Made by a program: the position numbers and the translations under genes. This document shows positions 21,219 through 30,030 of a stretch of DNA of 34,954 bases, in pieces (position 1 is the first letter of the stretch; each line of letters begins with the position of its first letter). The notes below the pieces were generated by a model. It saw only the letters and a program-made list of their open reading frames with translations. It searched no databases and was not told the DNA's origin. This DNA comes from an uncultured Oscillospiraceae bacterium (lineage in GTDB: Bacteria > Bacillota > Clostridia > Oscillospirales > Oscillospiraceae): assembly GCA_934589065.1 (NCBI GenBank), contig CAKTNN010000021.1, positions 1 through 34,954 of the forward strand. The letters are read 5' to 3'.

Positions 21219-23630
21219 ATGGAAGACTATGAAGTACGTCATCTTGCCCAAGTGCGGCGCAGCAGCGCCGAATGCACCCTGTTTTTGAAGCGCAGCGGAA
21301 AGCTGCCCCTTCCCGGCCCCGGCGATATCGCCCTCTATGGCAGCGGCGCCCGGCACACCGTCAAGGGCGGCACCGGCTCCGGCGAAGTAAACTCCCGGTT
21401 CTTTACCACCGTGGAGAAAGGGCTGGAAGAAGCAGGTTTTCGCATCACCACCAAGGATTGGCTGGACAGGTATGATGCGCTGCGGGAAAACGCCTATCAG
21501 GAATTTCTAAAAGGCATTCGCCGCGCCGCCCGGAAGGCCCACACCAATGTGATCGTTCAGGGCATGGGCGCTGCCATGCCGGAACCCGAATATCAGATCC
21601 CCCTGGAAAAGAATTGCAACACCGCCGTGTATGTCCTCTCCCGGATTTCCGGCGAGGGCAACGACCGCAAGGTTGCCCCCGGGGATGTCCTGCTGAGCGA
21701 AAGCGAAAAGCGGGACATTCTGACTCTGCAGGAACTGTATCCCGTGTTTATTCTGGTGCTGAATGTGGGCGGCCCCGTGGACCTGAGTCCCATTGCGGAT
21801 AAGGTGGAGGACATCCTTCTGCTCTCCCAGCTGGGTGCCGAAACCGGCGCAGTGCTGTCGGACATTTTGCTGGGCACCGCCTACCCCTCCGGAAAGCTCA
21901 CTACCACCTGGGCCTCCCCCGATACCTTCTGCCCTGCCGCAGAGTTTGGTCAAAAAGAGGATACCCGCTACCGGGAGGGCATCTATGTGGGCTACCGGTA
22001 CTATGACAGCGCAGGAGTCACCCCCACCTTCCCCTTCGGCTTCGGCCTGGGATATACGGATTTTACCGTGGAGGCCAAGGCCGTCTCCGTTGCCGGAGAT
22101 CTGGTCAGCGTCAGCACCGAGGTGCGCAATACCGGCGCATTTCCCGGCAAGCAGGTGGTGCAGCTGTATGTCACCAGCCCCTGGGGGACGCTGGATCAGC
22201 CCTTCCAGCAGCTGGCTGCCTTTGCCAAAACCGGGGAATTGGCCCCCGGGGGCAGCTGCCGGATGGAGGTGCGCTTCCACCTGGCAGACCTGGCGGGCTT
22301 TGACGAAAGCCGCAGTGCCTATATTCTGGAAAAGGGCGACTATGTCCTCCGGTGCGGCGACAGCTCCCGCTCCGCCCAGCCCATTGCACTGCTGCGGCTG
22401 ACCCGGGAGATCGTTACCCGCCAGGTAAAACCCAAGCTGGGTACTCCGGACTTTACGGACTGGAAGCCGGTTAAGAACTGGAGCTTCCCGGAGGGACTGC
22501 CGGTTTACAATATTTCCGCCGACGCCGTGCCCACAAACGTTGTCAGCTATGAGCTTAAGCAGCTGCCGGACAGCCGGGTGACCGCCCTCAGTGATGAAGA
22601 ACTGGTATACCTGAACATCGGCGGCTTCCGTCTGAAGGAGCGCTCCTCCGTTGTGGGGGATTCCGGCTCTGCAGTGGCAGGCTCTGCCGGAGAAACCACC
22701 CGGGTGCTGCGGAATATTCCCAGTCTTGTCATGGCAGACGGCCCTGCGGGTCTGCGTCTTGCCAAGGACTACTACGAGGATGCCTCCGGTGTCCACTCTC
22801 TTGGCTCTGCCATGCTGCCCACCATGCTGGATCTGCTGCCCAAGCCTGTGCGCTGGGCCTTGGACCGCCCCAAAAAGCTGCCCAAGGGTGCTGAAATAAA
22901 GCACCAGTATACCACCGCCATTCCCATCGGCACTGCCATTGCCCAGAGCTTTAACGTGAGCTTCGCCGAAAGCTGCGGCGACATCGTGGGTGCGGAAATG
23001 GAGCGCTTTGGGGTACACCTGTGGCTTGCCCCCGCCCTGAACATCCACAGAAACATTCTGTGCGGGCGAAATTTTGAATACTTTTCCGAGGATCCCCTGA
23101 TCAGCGGCATGATGGCGGCTGCCATCACCCGGGGCGTGCAGAAGCACCCGGGCCGGGGTGTAACCATCAAGCATTTTGCCGCCAACAACCAGGAATACAA
23201 TCGCTACAACAGCAACAGCTGCGTCTCCCAGCGAGCTCTGCGGGAAATTTACCTGAAGGGCTTCGGCCTGTGCATCCGGGAGAGTCAGCCCTGTGCCGTT
23301 ATGACCTCCTACAACCTCATCAACGGCGTACATACCTCCGAAAGCCGGGAGCTGACCCAGGATATCCTGCGATGTGAATTTGGATTCCGGGGCATCGTCA
23401 TGACCGACTGGGTGGTGGGCGGCCCCATTATGTACAACAGCAAGCGATTCCCCATGCCCAATGCCGGCAAGGTTGCCGCCGCCAGCGGCGACCTGTTCAT
23501 GCCCGGCTGTCAGGGAGACTACAACCGGTGTCTGGCAGCCCTGCGCTCCGGAGAGCTGACGCGGGTTCAGCTGGAGCGCAATGCCACCCGGGTGCTGCAC
23601 ACCGCCAAACGGTTAACCGGTAAGGAATAA
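21219..23630 (+). CDS. Glycoside hydrolase family 3 with permuted domain order
   Basis: An 803-residue GH3 enzyme, probably a beta-glucosidase or related exo-glycosidase acting inside the cell (no signal peptide). The domains run in reverse of the usual order: the alpha/beta sandwich comes first (residues about 30-260, with KGGTGSGEVN and the acid/base candidate Glu146 in ISGEGNDR), then a fibronectin III-like domain (about 280-400), then the catalytic TIM barrel (about 460-795), with VMADGPAGLRL, IKHFAANNQEYNR and the nucleophile Asp730 in VMTDW. Such permuted GH3 enzymes are known from ruminal clostridia. It is followed after 13 bases by lacZ. Sugar specificity is not readable. Confidence 0.92.
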   Translation: MEDYEVRHLAQVRRSSAECTLFLKRSGKLPLPGPGDIALYGSGARHTVKGGTGSGEVNSRFFTTVEKGLEEAGFRITTKDWLDRYDALRENAYQEFLKGIRRAARKAHTNVIVQGMGAAMPEPEYQIPLEKNCNTAVYVLSRISGEGNDRKVAPGDVLLSESEKRDILTLQELYPVFILVLNVGGPVDLSPIADKVEDILLLSQLGAETGAVLSDILLGTAYPSGKLTTTWASPDTFCPAAEFGQKEDTRYREGIYVGYRYYDSAGVTPTFPFGFGLGYTDFTVEAKAVSVAGDLVSVSTEVRNTGAFPGKQVVQLYVTSPWGTLDQPFQQLAAFAKTGELAPGGSCRMEVRFHLADLAGFDESRSAYILEKGDYVLRCGDSSRSAQPIALLRLTREIVTRQVKPKLGTPDFTDWKPVKNWSFPEGLPVYNISADAVPTNVVSYELKQLPDSRVTALSDEELVYLNIGGFRLKERSSVVGDSGSAVAGSAGETTRVLRNIPSLVMADGPAGLRLAKDYYEDASGVHSLGSAMLPTMLDLLPKPVRWALDRPKKLPKGAEIKHQYTTAIPIGTAIAQSFNVSFAESCGDIVGAEMERFGVHLWLAPALNIHRNILCGRNFEYFSEDPLISGMMAAAITRGVQKHPGRGVTIKHFAANNQEYNRYNSNSCVSQRALREIYLKGFGLCIRESQPCAVMTSYNLINGVHTSESRELTQDILRCEFGFRGIVMTDWVVGGPIMYNSKRFPMPNAGKVAAASGDLFMPGCQGDYNRCLAALRSGELTRVQLERNATRVLHTAKRLTGKE

Positions 23631-23643
23631 GGAGAAAACGCCC

Positions 23644-26403
23644 ATGGAGCCATCACTGACCTGGCTGGTCGCCCCGGAAGTATACCGGGTAAACCGGCTG
23701 GATGCCCACTCCGATCACATCACCTACGCCACAGGCCAGGAGGCGGAAGCCGGAAAATCCAGCCTGCGGCAAAGCCTGGACGGCGTGTGGAAATTCCGTT
23801 GGAGCAGGAATCCTGCCTCCCGCCCGGGAAATTTCTGGATGGAGGACTACGATGACAGCGGCTTTGATTCCATCACCGTTCCCGGACATATCGAAACCCA
23901 GGGCTACGATCAGATTCAGTACATCAATAAGCTCTACGACTGGGACGGTCACGCCGACCTCCGCCCGCCGGAAATCGATTGGCAGAACGCCCCTGTTGGA
24001 AGTTATGTAACCCATTTTGACCTGGAAGCGGGGCTGCTGGGGAAACCTGTGTGCATCAGCTTCCAGGGAGTGGAAACCGCCCTGTACCTATGGCTCAACG
24101 GACACTTTGTGGGCTACAGTGTGGATAGCTTTACCCCCTCGGAATTCGACCTGACCCCTTATATCAAGCCCAAAGGAAACCGGCTGTGCGCGGAAGTTCA
24201 CAAGCGCAGCACCGGCTCCTGGCTGGAAGATCAGGACTTTTTCAGCTTCAGCGGTATTTTCCGCAGTGTCTACCTCTATGCACGTCCCGCCTGCGACGTG
24301 GAGGATGTGTGGTTTCAGCCCAAGCTGGAACAGGACAATGTAACGGGCCGCCTCTGCCTCCGGCTTCGGTTCAGCGGAAACGCTCCGGAGAAAGTCCGCC
24401 TGACGCTGACCCACCCCATAGACGGAACCCTCTATGCAGGCGTCCTGCCCCTTACCCGGAAAGACGAATTTTATGTCACCCAAGAGCTTACCTTTCCCCG
24501 GGTGCGGCGATGGGAGCACGGGCAGCCGGAGCTCTACAGAGCGCTGCTGGAAATCCCCGGCGGCGGATTCATTCCCTACAAAATCGGCTTCCGCCGGATG
24601 GAGCGCAATGGCTGCCGTCTTCTGCTCAACGGGGAAAAGCTGATGCTCTGCGGCGTCAACCGCCACGAATGGAATCCCCACTCCGGCAGATGCATCACAA
24701 AGGCGGATATGGACGCTGCCATATCCGTTTTCAAAGAAAATAACATCAATGCTGTGCGCACCTGCCACTACCCCGACCAAAGCCTATGGTATACGCTGTG
24801 CGATGAAAACGGCATATACATGATGGACGAAACCAACCTGGAAACCCACGGCTCCTGGCAGAAGGACGGCATCGGTGTGGACGCCAGCTGGAATATCCCA
24901 GGGAGTCTGCCCCAATGGCGGGATGCCGTTGTAGACCGGGCAAACTCCATGTTCCAGCGGGATAAAAACCATGTGTCCATTCTCCTCTGGTCCTGCGGCA
25001 ACGAATCCTACGCCGGGCAGGACATTCTGGACATGGCAAACTTTTTCCGCGCCCAGGATCCCAGCCGGGTGGTGCACTACGAGGGTGTGTTCTGGTGCCG
25101 GGAATTTAACGACTGCTCCGATGTGGAAAGCCGGATGTATGCCCCGCCCCGGCAGATACGGGCCTATCTGGAAAACAATCCTCAGAAGCCCTTCCTGAGC
25201 TGCGAGTATATGCACAACATGGGCAATTCCCTGGGGGGCATGGAAAGCTATGTGACCCTGGGGGAGGAATTTGAAGGCTACCACGGCGGCTTTATCTGGG
25301 ACTATATGGATCAGGCCCTCTGGCAGAAGACCCCCTGGGGGGAGGCTGCCCTGGGCTACGGCGGCGACTTTGGAGAGCGCCAGACGGACTACGCCTTCTC
25401 GGGCAACGGTCTTGTCACTGCCGACGGCATTCCCAAGCCCTGTATGCAGGAAGTACGCTACTGGTACAGTTCCCCGGATGCACGGAAGCGCTGGGACGAG
25501 GCCAATCAGCGTGCCCGGATGGAAGCAAAGCTTCCGGATCCCCCCCAAAAGCAAACACCCTTGGTATTTACCAACGGGGACGGTGCTTACGGCATTCGGG
25601 GCGAAAGCTTTGAAATTCTCTTCTCCAAGCTCCAGGGTGGGCCTGTCTCCCTGGTCTGCCAGGGAAAAGAGTGGCTGTGGCGCGCCCCCCGGCCTGCCTT
25701 CTGGCGCGCGCCCACGGAAAATGACCTGGGCTGCGGTTTCCCCCAGAGGAGCGCAGTGTGGGAAGCCATTGACCAGTGGCAGCAGGTGACCGGTATCCAG
25801 GTGACGGAAAACACCCCCGATGCCTTTGCCCTTTGCTATACCTTCGGATGCCATCTGATGCCGGAACTGACGGTGCAGCTTTCCTACCGGGTAACCCGGC
25901 AGGGCCTGCTCTCCATGGATGCCCGCTACCGGGGGGTGCCCGGAGCGCCGGAGCTGCCGCTTTTTGGCATTCGCTTTGAAACGCCCCAGCCAATTGCCAA
26001 GACCCAATGGCTGGGCCTGTCCGGAGAAACCTACCCGGACCGGTACAAAGGCGCCCGATTCGGCATTCACGAGGAAGTGCCCCACATTGCAAACTATCTG
26101 GTACCCCAAGAGTGCGGCGGGCATACGGATACCCATTGGGCTCGCTTCCAAATGGGAGACGGCAGCCTGACCGCTGCAATGGTGGATGCCCCCTTCCACT
26201 TCTCCGCCATTCCCTACACGCCCCAGCAGCTGCAGCAGGCCCAGCACGTCTATGAGCTGCCCAGGCCCTGCCGCACCACCGTCACCTTTGCGTCCAATAT
26301 GCGAGGTGTTGGCGGCATCGACAGCTGGGAAACGGATGTGGAAGAAGCCTACCGCATCAGCGGGCAGCAGGATCACCGGCTGCAGCTGGTGCTGCACCTG
26401 TAA
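23644..26403 (+). CDS. lacZ: Beta-galactosidase, glycoside hydrolase family 2
   Basis: A 919-residue LacZ-type enzyme without a signal peptide, predicted to hydrolyse beta-galactosides in the cytoplasm. Domains in order are the GH2 sugar-binding domain (about 45-220), the immunoglobulin-like domain (about 220-320), the catalytic barrel (about 325-620) and a C-terminal beta-galactosidase small-chain domain (about 655-915). Catalytic residues are visible: acid/base Glu454 in LLWSCGNES and nucleophile Glu521 in FLSCEYMHNMGNS. NRHEWNPHSG and MMDETNLETHG are further signatures. The length is slightly short of E. coli LacZ. AAGGAG lies before ATG 23644; a perfect hairpin follows the stop. Confidence 0.93.
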   Translation: MEPSLTWLVAPEVYRVNRLDAHSDHITYATGQEAEAGKSSLRQSLDGVWKFRWSRNPASRPGNFWMEDYDDSGFDSITVPGHIETQGYDQIQYINKLYDWDGHADLRPPEIDWQNAPVGSYVTHFDLEAGLLGKPVCISFQGVETALYLWLNGHFVGYSVDSFTPSEFDLTPYIKPKGNRLCAEVHKRSTGSWLEDQDFFSFSGIFRSVYLYARPACDVEDVWFQPKLEQDNVTGRLCLRLRFSGNAPEKVRLTLTHPIDGTLYAGVLPLTRKDEFYVTQELTFPRVRRWEHGQPELYRALLEIPGGGFIPYKIGFRRMERNGCRLLLNGEKLMLCGVNRHEWNPHSGRCITKADMDAAISVFKENNINAVRTCHYPDQSLWYTLCDENGIYMMDETNLETHGSWQKDGIGVDASWNIPGSLPQWRDAVVDRANSMFQRDKNHVSILLWSCGNESYAGQDILDMANFFRAQDPSRVVHYEGVFWCREFNDCSDVESRMYAPPRQIRAYLENNPQKPFLSCEYMHNMGNSLGGMESYVTLGEEFEGYHGGFIWDYMDQALWQKTPWGEAALGYGGDFGERQTDYAFSGNGLVTADGIPKPCMQEVRYWYSSPDARKRWDEANQRARMEAKLPDPPQKQTPLVFTNGDGAYGIRGESFEILFSKLQGGPVSLVCQGKEWLWRAPRPAFWRAPTENDLGCGFPQRSAVWEAIDQWQQVTGIQVTENTPDAFALCYTFGCHLMPELTVQLSYRVTRQGLLSMDARYRGVPGAPELPLFGIRFETPQPIAKTQWLGLSGETYPDRYKGARFGIHEEVPHIANYLVPQECGGHTDTHWARFQMGDGSLTAAMVDAPFHFSAIPYTPQQLQQAQHVYELPRPCRTTVTFASNMRGVGGIDSWETDVEEAYRISGQQDHRLQLVLHL

Positions 26404-26409
26404 AAACGG

Positions 26410-26450
26410 CAAAACTGCACCGCCCGCTTCAAGCGGGCGGTGCAGTTTTG
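26410..26450 (+). terminator. Terminator after lacZ
   Basis: A 20-base perfect inverted repeat: the left arm 26410-26429 begins CAAAACTGCACC and the right arm 26431-26450 ends GGTGCAGTTTTG. The arms are separated by one base, so the tip of the hairpin must open. The A- and T-rich ends make it effective on both strands. Confidence 0.88.
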
Positions 26451-26476
26451 TTGGTGAAATATTCCCTTGACAAACT

Positions 26477-26629
26477 GGGGCTGTTAGAAAAACGTCGCCC
26501 GATGTCACCGGTGTGACAGCCCTCCGGTTAGCAGCCTGGTTTTATTCCCAAGGTGTATGAACGTCCGGGGGATTGCCACACCAGGAAAGCGGACTGGTTC
26601 GCAATGACAGATTGTTTTCTAACAGCCCC
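26477..26629. mobile_element. MITE-like element with 15-base terminal inverted repeats, containing a dispersed-repeat copy
   Basis: GGGGCTGTTAGAAAA (26477-26491) and its exact complement TTTTCTAACAGCCCC (26615-26629) bracket 153 bases with no coding capacity. Inside are a TGTCAC/GTGACA hairpin (26504-26519) and a copy of the dispersed repeat on the minus strand (26563-26611). No clear target-site duplication flanks it. It begins 7 bases past the stop of the minus-strand methyltransferase gene and so probably ends that transcript. Confidence 0.65.
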
Positions 26630-26636
26630 ATTTCCT

Positions 26637-27626
26637 TTAGAAATACTTCTTGCTTGCCAGGTCGATCTGACGGGTGGTTTCCTCGTACACGCCGGGGAAG
26701 GTGGACATTGCCAGGCCCTGGGATGCACCGGGGATGAAGTACAGCTTGCCGCACTCACGGCAGGCGCGGTCAACTTCTCTAGCCACATCCTCAACCTTCC
26801 AGCCGGGGTAGTCGATGGCAGCGCTGTCCACACCACCCATGAAGGAAATCTTGCCGCCGTACTGCTTGATAAGCTCCGGGATATTGTTGGTGGTCATAAC
26901 GCCCTGCCAGATATCAATGCCCATATCGATCATATCCGGCACCAGGGTAGCTGCATAAGAATCGGAATGGTGCACAATCAGCTCCACGCCGTGCTCCTTG
27001 TAGTAGCCGTACACCTTCATATAGCAGGGCTTAATGAACTCCCGGAACATCTCGGGGGACAGGAAGGTGGACTGCTGGCTGCCCCAGTCATCGTGGTGGA
27101 ACAGGGCATCGGGCTTGATGTAGGTGCAGATTTCCTTGGCAAGATCCAGCTCAAACTCCGTAATCCGGTCCAGAATCTCGTGCATCTCATCGGGATACTC
27201 GTAGAAGGCCATCAGGCAGTTCTGAATTTCCATCAGGTAGTGGCTCTGCTCAAAAATGCCAGGGGCCACAAAGGAGGTAACAAACTGCTCGTTGCGGTCT
27301 ACCTTCTCCGCTTCCTCGATGAAGGGCTCCCACTCCTGGGCGCTGTAGACCACCTGAGGAACCTTCAGATACTTCTGCCATTCCTCTACATCCTTGATGA
27401 CAATCTTGTCGCTGGTGTGCACAGGGAAAGCGCCGGGTGTACCGGCAGGCCAGGAACGGGTAACACCCCAGGCATTGACAACATTCAATTCGCCGGGGGC
27501 AGGGCCGGGATTGTGGCTGGCAAAGGCATTGCCCACCTGCATGGCAAAGGCCTCATACTGGTTTACGAAACGATCGGGATGACCGCCATGGATGGTTTCC
27601 AAAAGGTTCTGACGTTTGGTCAACAT
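26637..27626 (-). CDS. Uroporphyrinogen decarboxylase-family (MtaA/CmuA-like) methyltransferase
   Basis: With ATG 27626, nine bases after AGGAGG, the product has 329 residues. It has the URO-D barrel pattern: an N-terminal MLTKRQNLLETIHGGHPDR, the central DALFHHDDWGSQQSTFLSPEMFREFIKPCYMKVY, VELIVHHSDSY, GIDIWQGVMTTNN and KISFMGGVD. The classical HemE arginine pocket is not evident, so this is more likely one of the cobalamin-linked methyltransferases of the family than a haem enzyme. The HHSDS segment may supply zinc or substrate ligands. No corrinoid protein gene adjoins it. Its methyl donor and acceptor are unknown. Confidence 0.85.
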   Translation of the reverse strand: MLTKRQNLLETIHGGHPDRFVNQYEAFAMQVGNAFASHNPGPAPGELNVVNAWGVTRSWPAGTPGAFPVHTSDKIVIKDVEEWQKYLKVPQVVYSAQEWEPFIEEAEKVDRNEQFVTSFVAPGIFEQSHYLMEIQNCLMAFYEYPDEMHEILDRITEFELDLAKEICTYIKPDALFHHDDWGSQQSTFLSPEMFREFIKPCYMKVYGYYKEHGVELIVHHSDSYAATLVPDMIDMGIDIWQGVMTTNNIPELIKQYGGKISFMGGVDSAAIDYPGWKVEDVAREVDRACRECGKLYFIPGASQGLAMSTFPGVYEETTRQIDLASKKYF

Positions 27627-27654
27627 GATGTATTCCTCCTGAGCAATTTTATAC

Positions 27655-27771
27655 GGCGTCGGGTAAGCGCCCATTGTCTCCCATTACGGGATGGAAAGAC
27701 CAAGTTTGGTTTCCTGAGAATTTTGCGCAATCCTTAGGAATTCTAATGCACCGCTTTCGGCAGAAGACGCC
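27655..27771 (-). promoter_or_regulatory. Possible structured leader of the URO-D-family gene
   Basis: The transcript leader has closing arms GGCGUC and GACGCC (27771-27766 and 27660-27655) enclosing several short hairpins, for example CCG-AAAG-CGG, CCAA/UUGG within GGAAA/UUUCC, and CCC-GUAAU-GGG. The ribosome site follows the closing stem. No known riboswitch class was recognised, and short stems like these can arise by chance. Confidence 0.3.
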
Positions 27772-27799
27772 CTTTGCTTTGTGCACTTTTTATAATTCC

Positions 27800-27829
27800 A
27801 TCCTATCTTACACCATGCGCATTTGTCAA
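27800..27829 (-). promoter_or_regulatory. Promoter of the URO-D-family gene
   Basis: On the minus strand TTGACA (27829-27824), a perfect -35, is followed after 18 bases by TAGGAT (27805-27800). The implied leader before the ATG at 27626 is about 165 bases. Confidence 0.65.
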
Positions 27830-27923
27830 ATAGAATCTTTCGTTCCGCAAAAATTCCTTACTTTGTAAGAAGAGTCCCGTTATGTTTCCTCATTTTTTAG
27901 GAGAGCTTTGCCCCATGCAATCA

Positions 27924-27959
27924 CAAAGCCGCCGTTCCGAAACCGGAGCGGCGGCTTTG
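27924..27959. terminator. Hairpin after the sensor kinase gene
   Basis: CAAAGCCGCCGTTCCG (27924-27939) pairs with CGGAGCGGCGGCTTTG (27944-27959) with one G-T pair and a four-base loop. It lies 18 bases beyond the kinase stop. The following T-run is weak on the minus strand, so termination efficiency is uncertain. Confidence 0.7.
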
Positions 27960-27977
27960 CTCAATTGCCTATTTTCT

Positions 27978-29285
27978 TCAAAACGTCACGGTGATTTTGG
28001 TACCCTTGCCCAGGGTGGATTCCAGCTTCAGCTGGGCATTGTGGATCTGGGCAATGTGCTTGACGATGGCAAGGCCCAGGCCCGTGCCGCCGGTTTCTCT
28101 GGAGCGGCTTTTATCCACCCGATAGAAGCGCTCGAAGACCCGCTCCTGGGACTCTTTGGGGATGCCGATGCCGTTGTCCTCCACCATAAAGACAGGGCTT
28201 CCCTGCTGCTTTACCGTCACCTGGACATAGCCCCCCTCCCGATTGTAGCGGATGGCATTCTGCACCAGGTTCTCTATCATTTCCTTCAATAGCTCCCGGT
28301 CGCCGGTAACCTCCGTCTCCCTGCCGAAGCACTGCAAACGAATATGCCGGGCATCCGCCTGCACCTGCAGGCTGCTGCATACCTCCCGTGCCAGGGAGAA
28401 GAGCTCCACCTTCTGGGGCTGAACGGGGGTTTCCATATAGTCTAACTCCGAAAGCTGAATAATGTCGTTGATCAGGCTGAGCAGTCTTCCTGCATTCTTG
28501 CGGATTTCCCCGGCGAAGCGAATGGACTGCTCCTCGTCCACCATTTTGTTTTCCATGAGCTCGGCATAGCCGGAAATGGCGGTGAGGGGGGTTTTCAGCT
28601 CGTGGGATACGTTGGCGGTAAAATCCTGACGGCTTCTGGCGGCGGAGAGTATTTTTTCATGCTGGGCCCGAATCTCCCGGGCAAAGGGCTCCAGCTCCCG
28701 GTAGGCCACCAGCCGTCCCGGCTCGTCCAGGTGCTGGGCCATATCCTCAATGGGCGCAATGAGCTGCGCCGTCAGCAGGTGGCTCAGCAGAATGCATCCG
28801 GCGAAAATCAGCAGAATGATAACCACCAGCACCGGAGCCGCCGCCAGAAAGACGCTATTGATGCTTCTGGCCTCTGCCGCCAGCCGGAGCACCGTGCCGC
28901 CTGGCAGCAGCTTTGCATAATAGAAGGTGTTCATATTCAGGGTGTCAGAATTCCGAACCGTCTCCCCTGCGCCTTCCGAAAAAGCCATCTGGATTTCCGG
29001 GCGGTCGGCATGGTTAGGCAGGGTTTCGGGGTCTGCCTCGTTATCATAGAGAACGCTGCCGTCGGCATCTACCCAGGTAACCCGCAAATCCCCCACAGGC
29101 AGTTGGGGCAGATCCGCCGGGTCTTCAAAAATCTTTGCAGCGCTGAGCATCTCCGCCGTAACCCGCAGATCCTGGCGCACCTGCTGCTGGAACAGATTGT
29201 AGTAGATTCCCGTCACGCCGATGGTGGCAAGCACCATTGCCACCATTGCCACCAGCGCCAGACGGATGTTGATCTTCTGCTTCAT
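27978..29285 (-). CDS. PhoR-type sensor histidine kinase
   Basis: A 435-residue membrane kinase predicted to sense phosphate status and phosphorylate the regulator encoded just upstream. It has a membrane segment at about 9-30, an extracytoplasmic part to about 145, a second membrane segment at about 146-170, a short connector, the phosphoacceptor His228 in FTANVSHELKTPLTA, and ATPase boxes N (MIENLVQNAIRYN), G1 (VEDNGIGIP) and G2 (GGTGLGLAIVKHI). It overlaps the regulator gene by four bases. The PhoR assignment rests on overall architecture and the phosphate transporter upstream. Confidence 0.9.
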   Translation of the reverse strand: MKQKINIRLALVAMVAMVLATIGVTGIYYNLFQQQVRQDLRVTAEMLSAAKIFEDPADLPQLPVGDLRVTWVDADGSVLYDNEADPETLPNHADRPEIQMAFSEGAGETVRNSDTLNMNTFYYAKLLPGGTVLRLAAEARSINSVFLAAAPVLVVIILLIFAGCILLSHLLTAQLIAPIEDMAQHLDEPGRLVAYRELEPFAREIRAQHEKILSAARSRQDFTANVSHELKTPLTAISGYAELMENKMVDEEQSIRFAGEIRKNAGRLLSLINDIIQLSELDYMETPVQPQKVELFSLAREVCSSLQVQADARHIRLQCFGRETEVTGDRELLKEMIENLVQNAIRYNREGGYVQVTVKQQGSPVFMVEDNGIGIPKESQERVFERFYRVDKSRSRETGGTGLGLAIVKHIAQIHNAQLKLESTLGKGTKITVTF

Positions 29286-29971
29286 GCCCCGGCCTCCGGG
29301 GTGCTCTGGAGCACATATCCCACATTGCGCACCGTGCCGATCTGCCGCCCGCAGGCCCCCAGTTTTTGCCGCAGGGTCTTAATGTGCATATCCACGGTAC
29401 GGGTTTCTCCCTCGAACTCCGTGCCCCACACAAAGCGCATAATGGACTCTCTGGACAGCACCATCTCCGCATTGATCATCAGGTAGCGCAGAAGCTCATA
29501 CTCCTTGTAGGTCAGCTCCACGGCCTTTCCATCGGACAGCACCACATGGCGGTCATGATCCAGCTGAATGTCCCCTACCCGGAGCTGCTTGCCCCCCTCT
29601 TCCCGGGTGCGGCGCAGCAGGGCCTTAACCCGGCTGAGGAGCTCCATCACGGAGAAGGGCTTTTTGATATAGTCATCCGCTCCGTCATCCAGGCCCTTGA
29701 CCATATCCATTTCCGAGGTTTTGGCTGTAACCATAATCACGGGGAGCCGCTTGGTTGCGGTATTCGACCGTAAACGGCGGACGATCTCGCAGCCGTTTTC
29801 ATCCGGCAGCATCACATCCAGCAGCACCAAGTCCGGCAAAAGCACATCCAGGCTCTTGTAAAATTCCGAGGCTCTGCCAAAGGCCTTGACCATATAGTTG
29901 CTGTTTTTCAGGGCGATTGTTTCAATCTCCCGGATGTTCTCGTCGTCCTCTACAATGTAAATCAATGCCAT
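29282..29971 (-). CDS. PhoB/OmpR-type response regulator
   Basis: A 229-residue DNA-binding regulator. The receiver domain (1-120) has the acidic pair Glu8-Asp9-Asp10, phosphoacceptor Asp52 in LVLLDVMLPDENG, a Thr in MVTAKTS and a Lys in DYIKKPFS. The C-terminal winged helix (about 130-225) has LTYKEYELLRYLMINAEMVLSRESIM and TVDMHIKTLRQKLG, typical of the OmpR/PhoB class. It lies 59 bases after the Na/Pi cotransporter and overlaps its kinase. The likely targets are the Pho-box-like repeats upstream of the transporter, giving autoregulation of the operon. Confidence 0.92.
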   Translation of the reverse strand: MALIYIVEDDENIREIETIALKNSNYMVKAFGRASEFYKSLDVLLPDLVLLDVMLPDENGCEIVRRLRSNTATKRLPVIMVTAKTSEMDMVKGLDDGADDYIKKPFSVMELLSRVKALLRRTREEGGKQLRVGDIQLDHDRHVVLSDGKAVELTYKEYELLRYLMINAEMVLSRESIMRFVWGTEFEGETRTVDMHIKTLRQKLGACGRQIGTVRNVGYVLQSTPEAGA

Positions 29972-30030
29972 AAGGGCTGCTCCTTTCCAAATGGTAACGC
30001 GCTATTCTTCTGTGCACCTGGGGAAACTCC

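Noticed and set aside
26470..26640. Target-site duplication around the MITE-like element
   Set aside because: The bases just outside the two terminal repeats (ending AAACT on the left, starting ATTTC on the right) do not form a convincing direct repeat.
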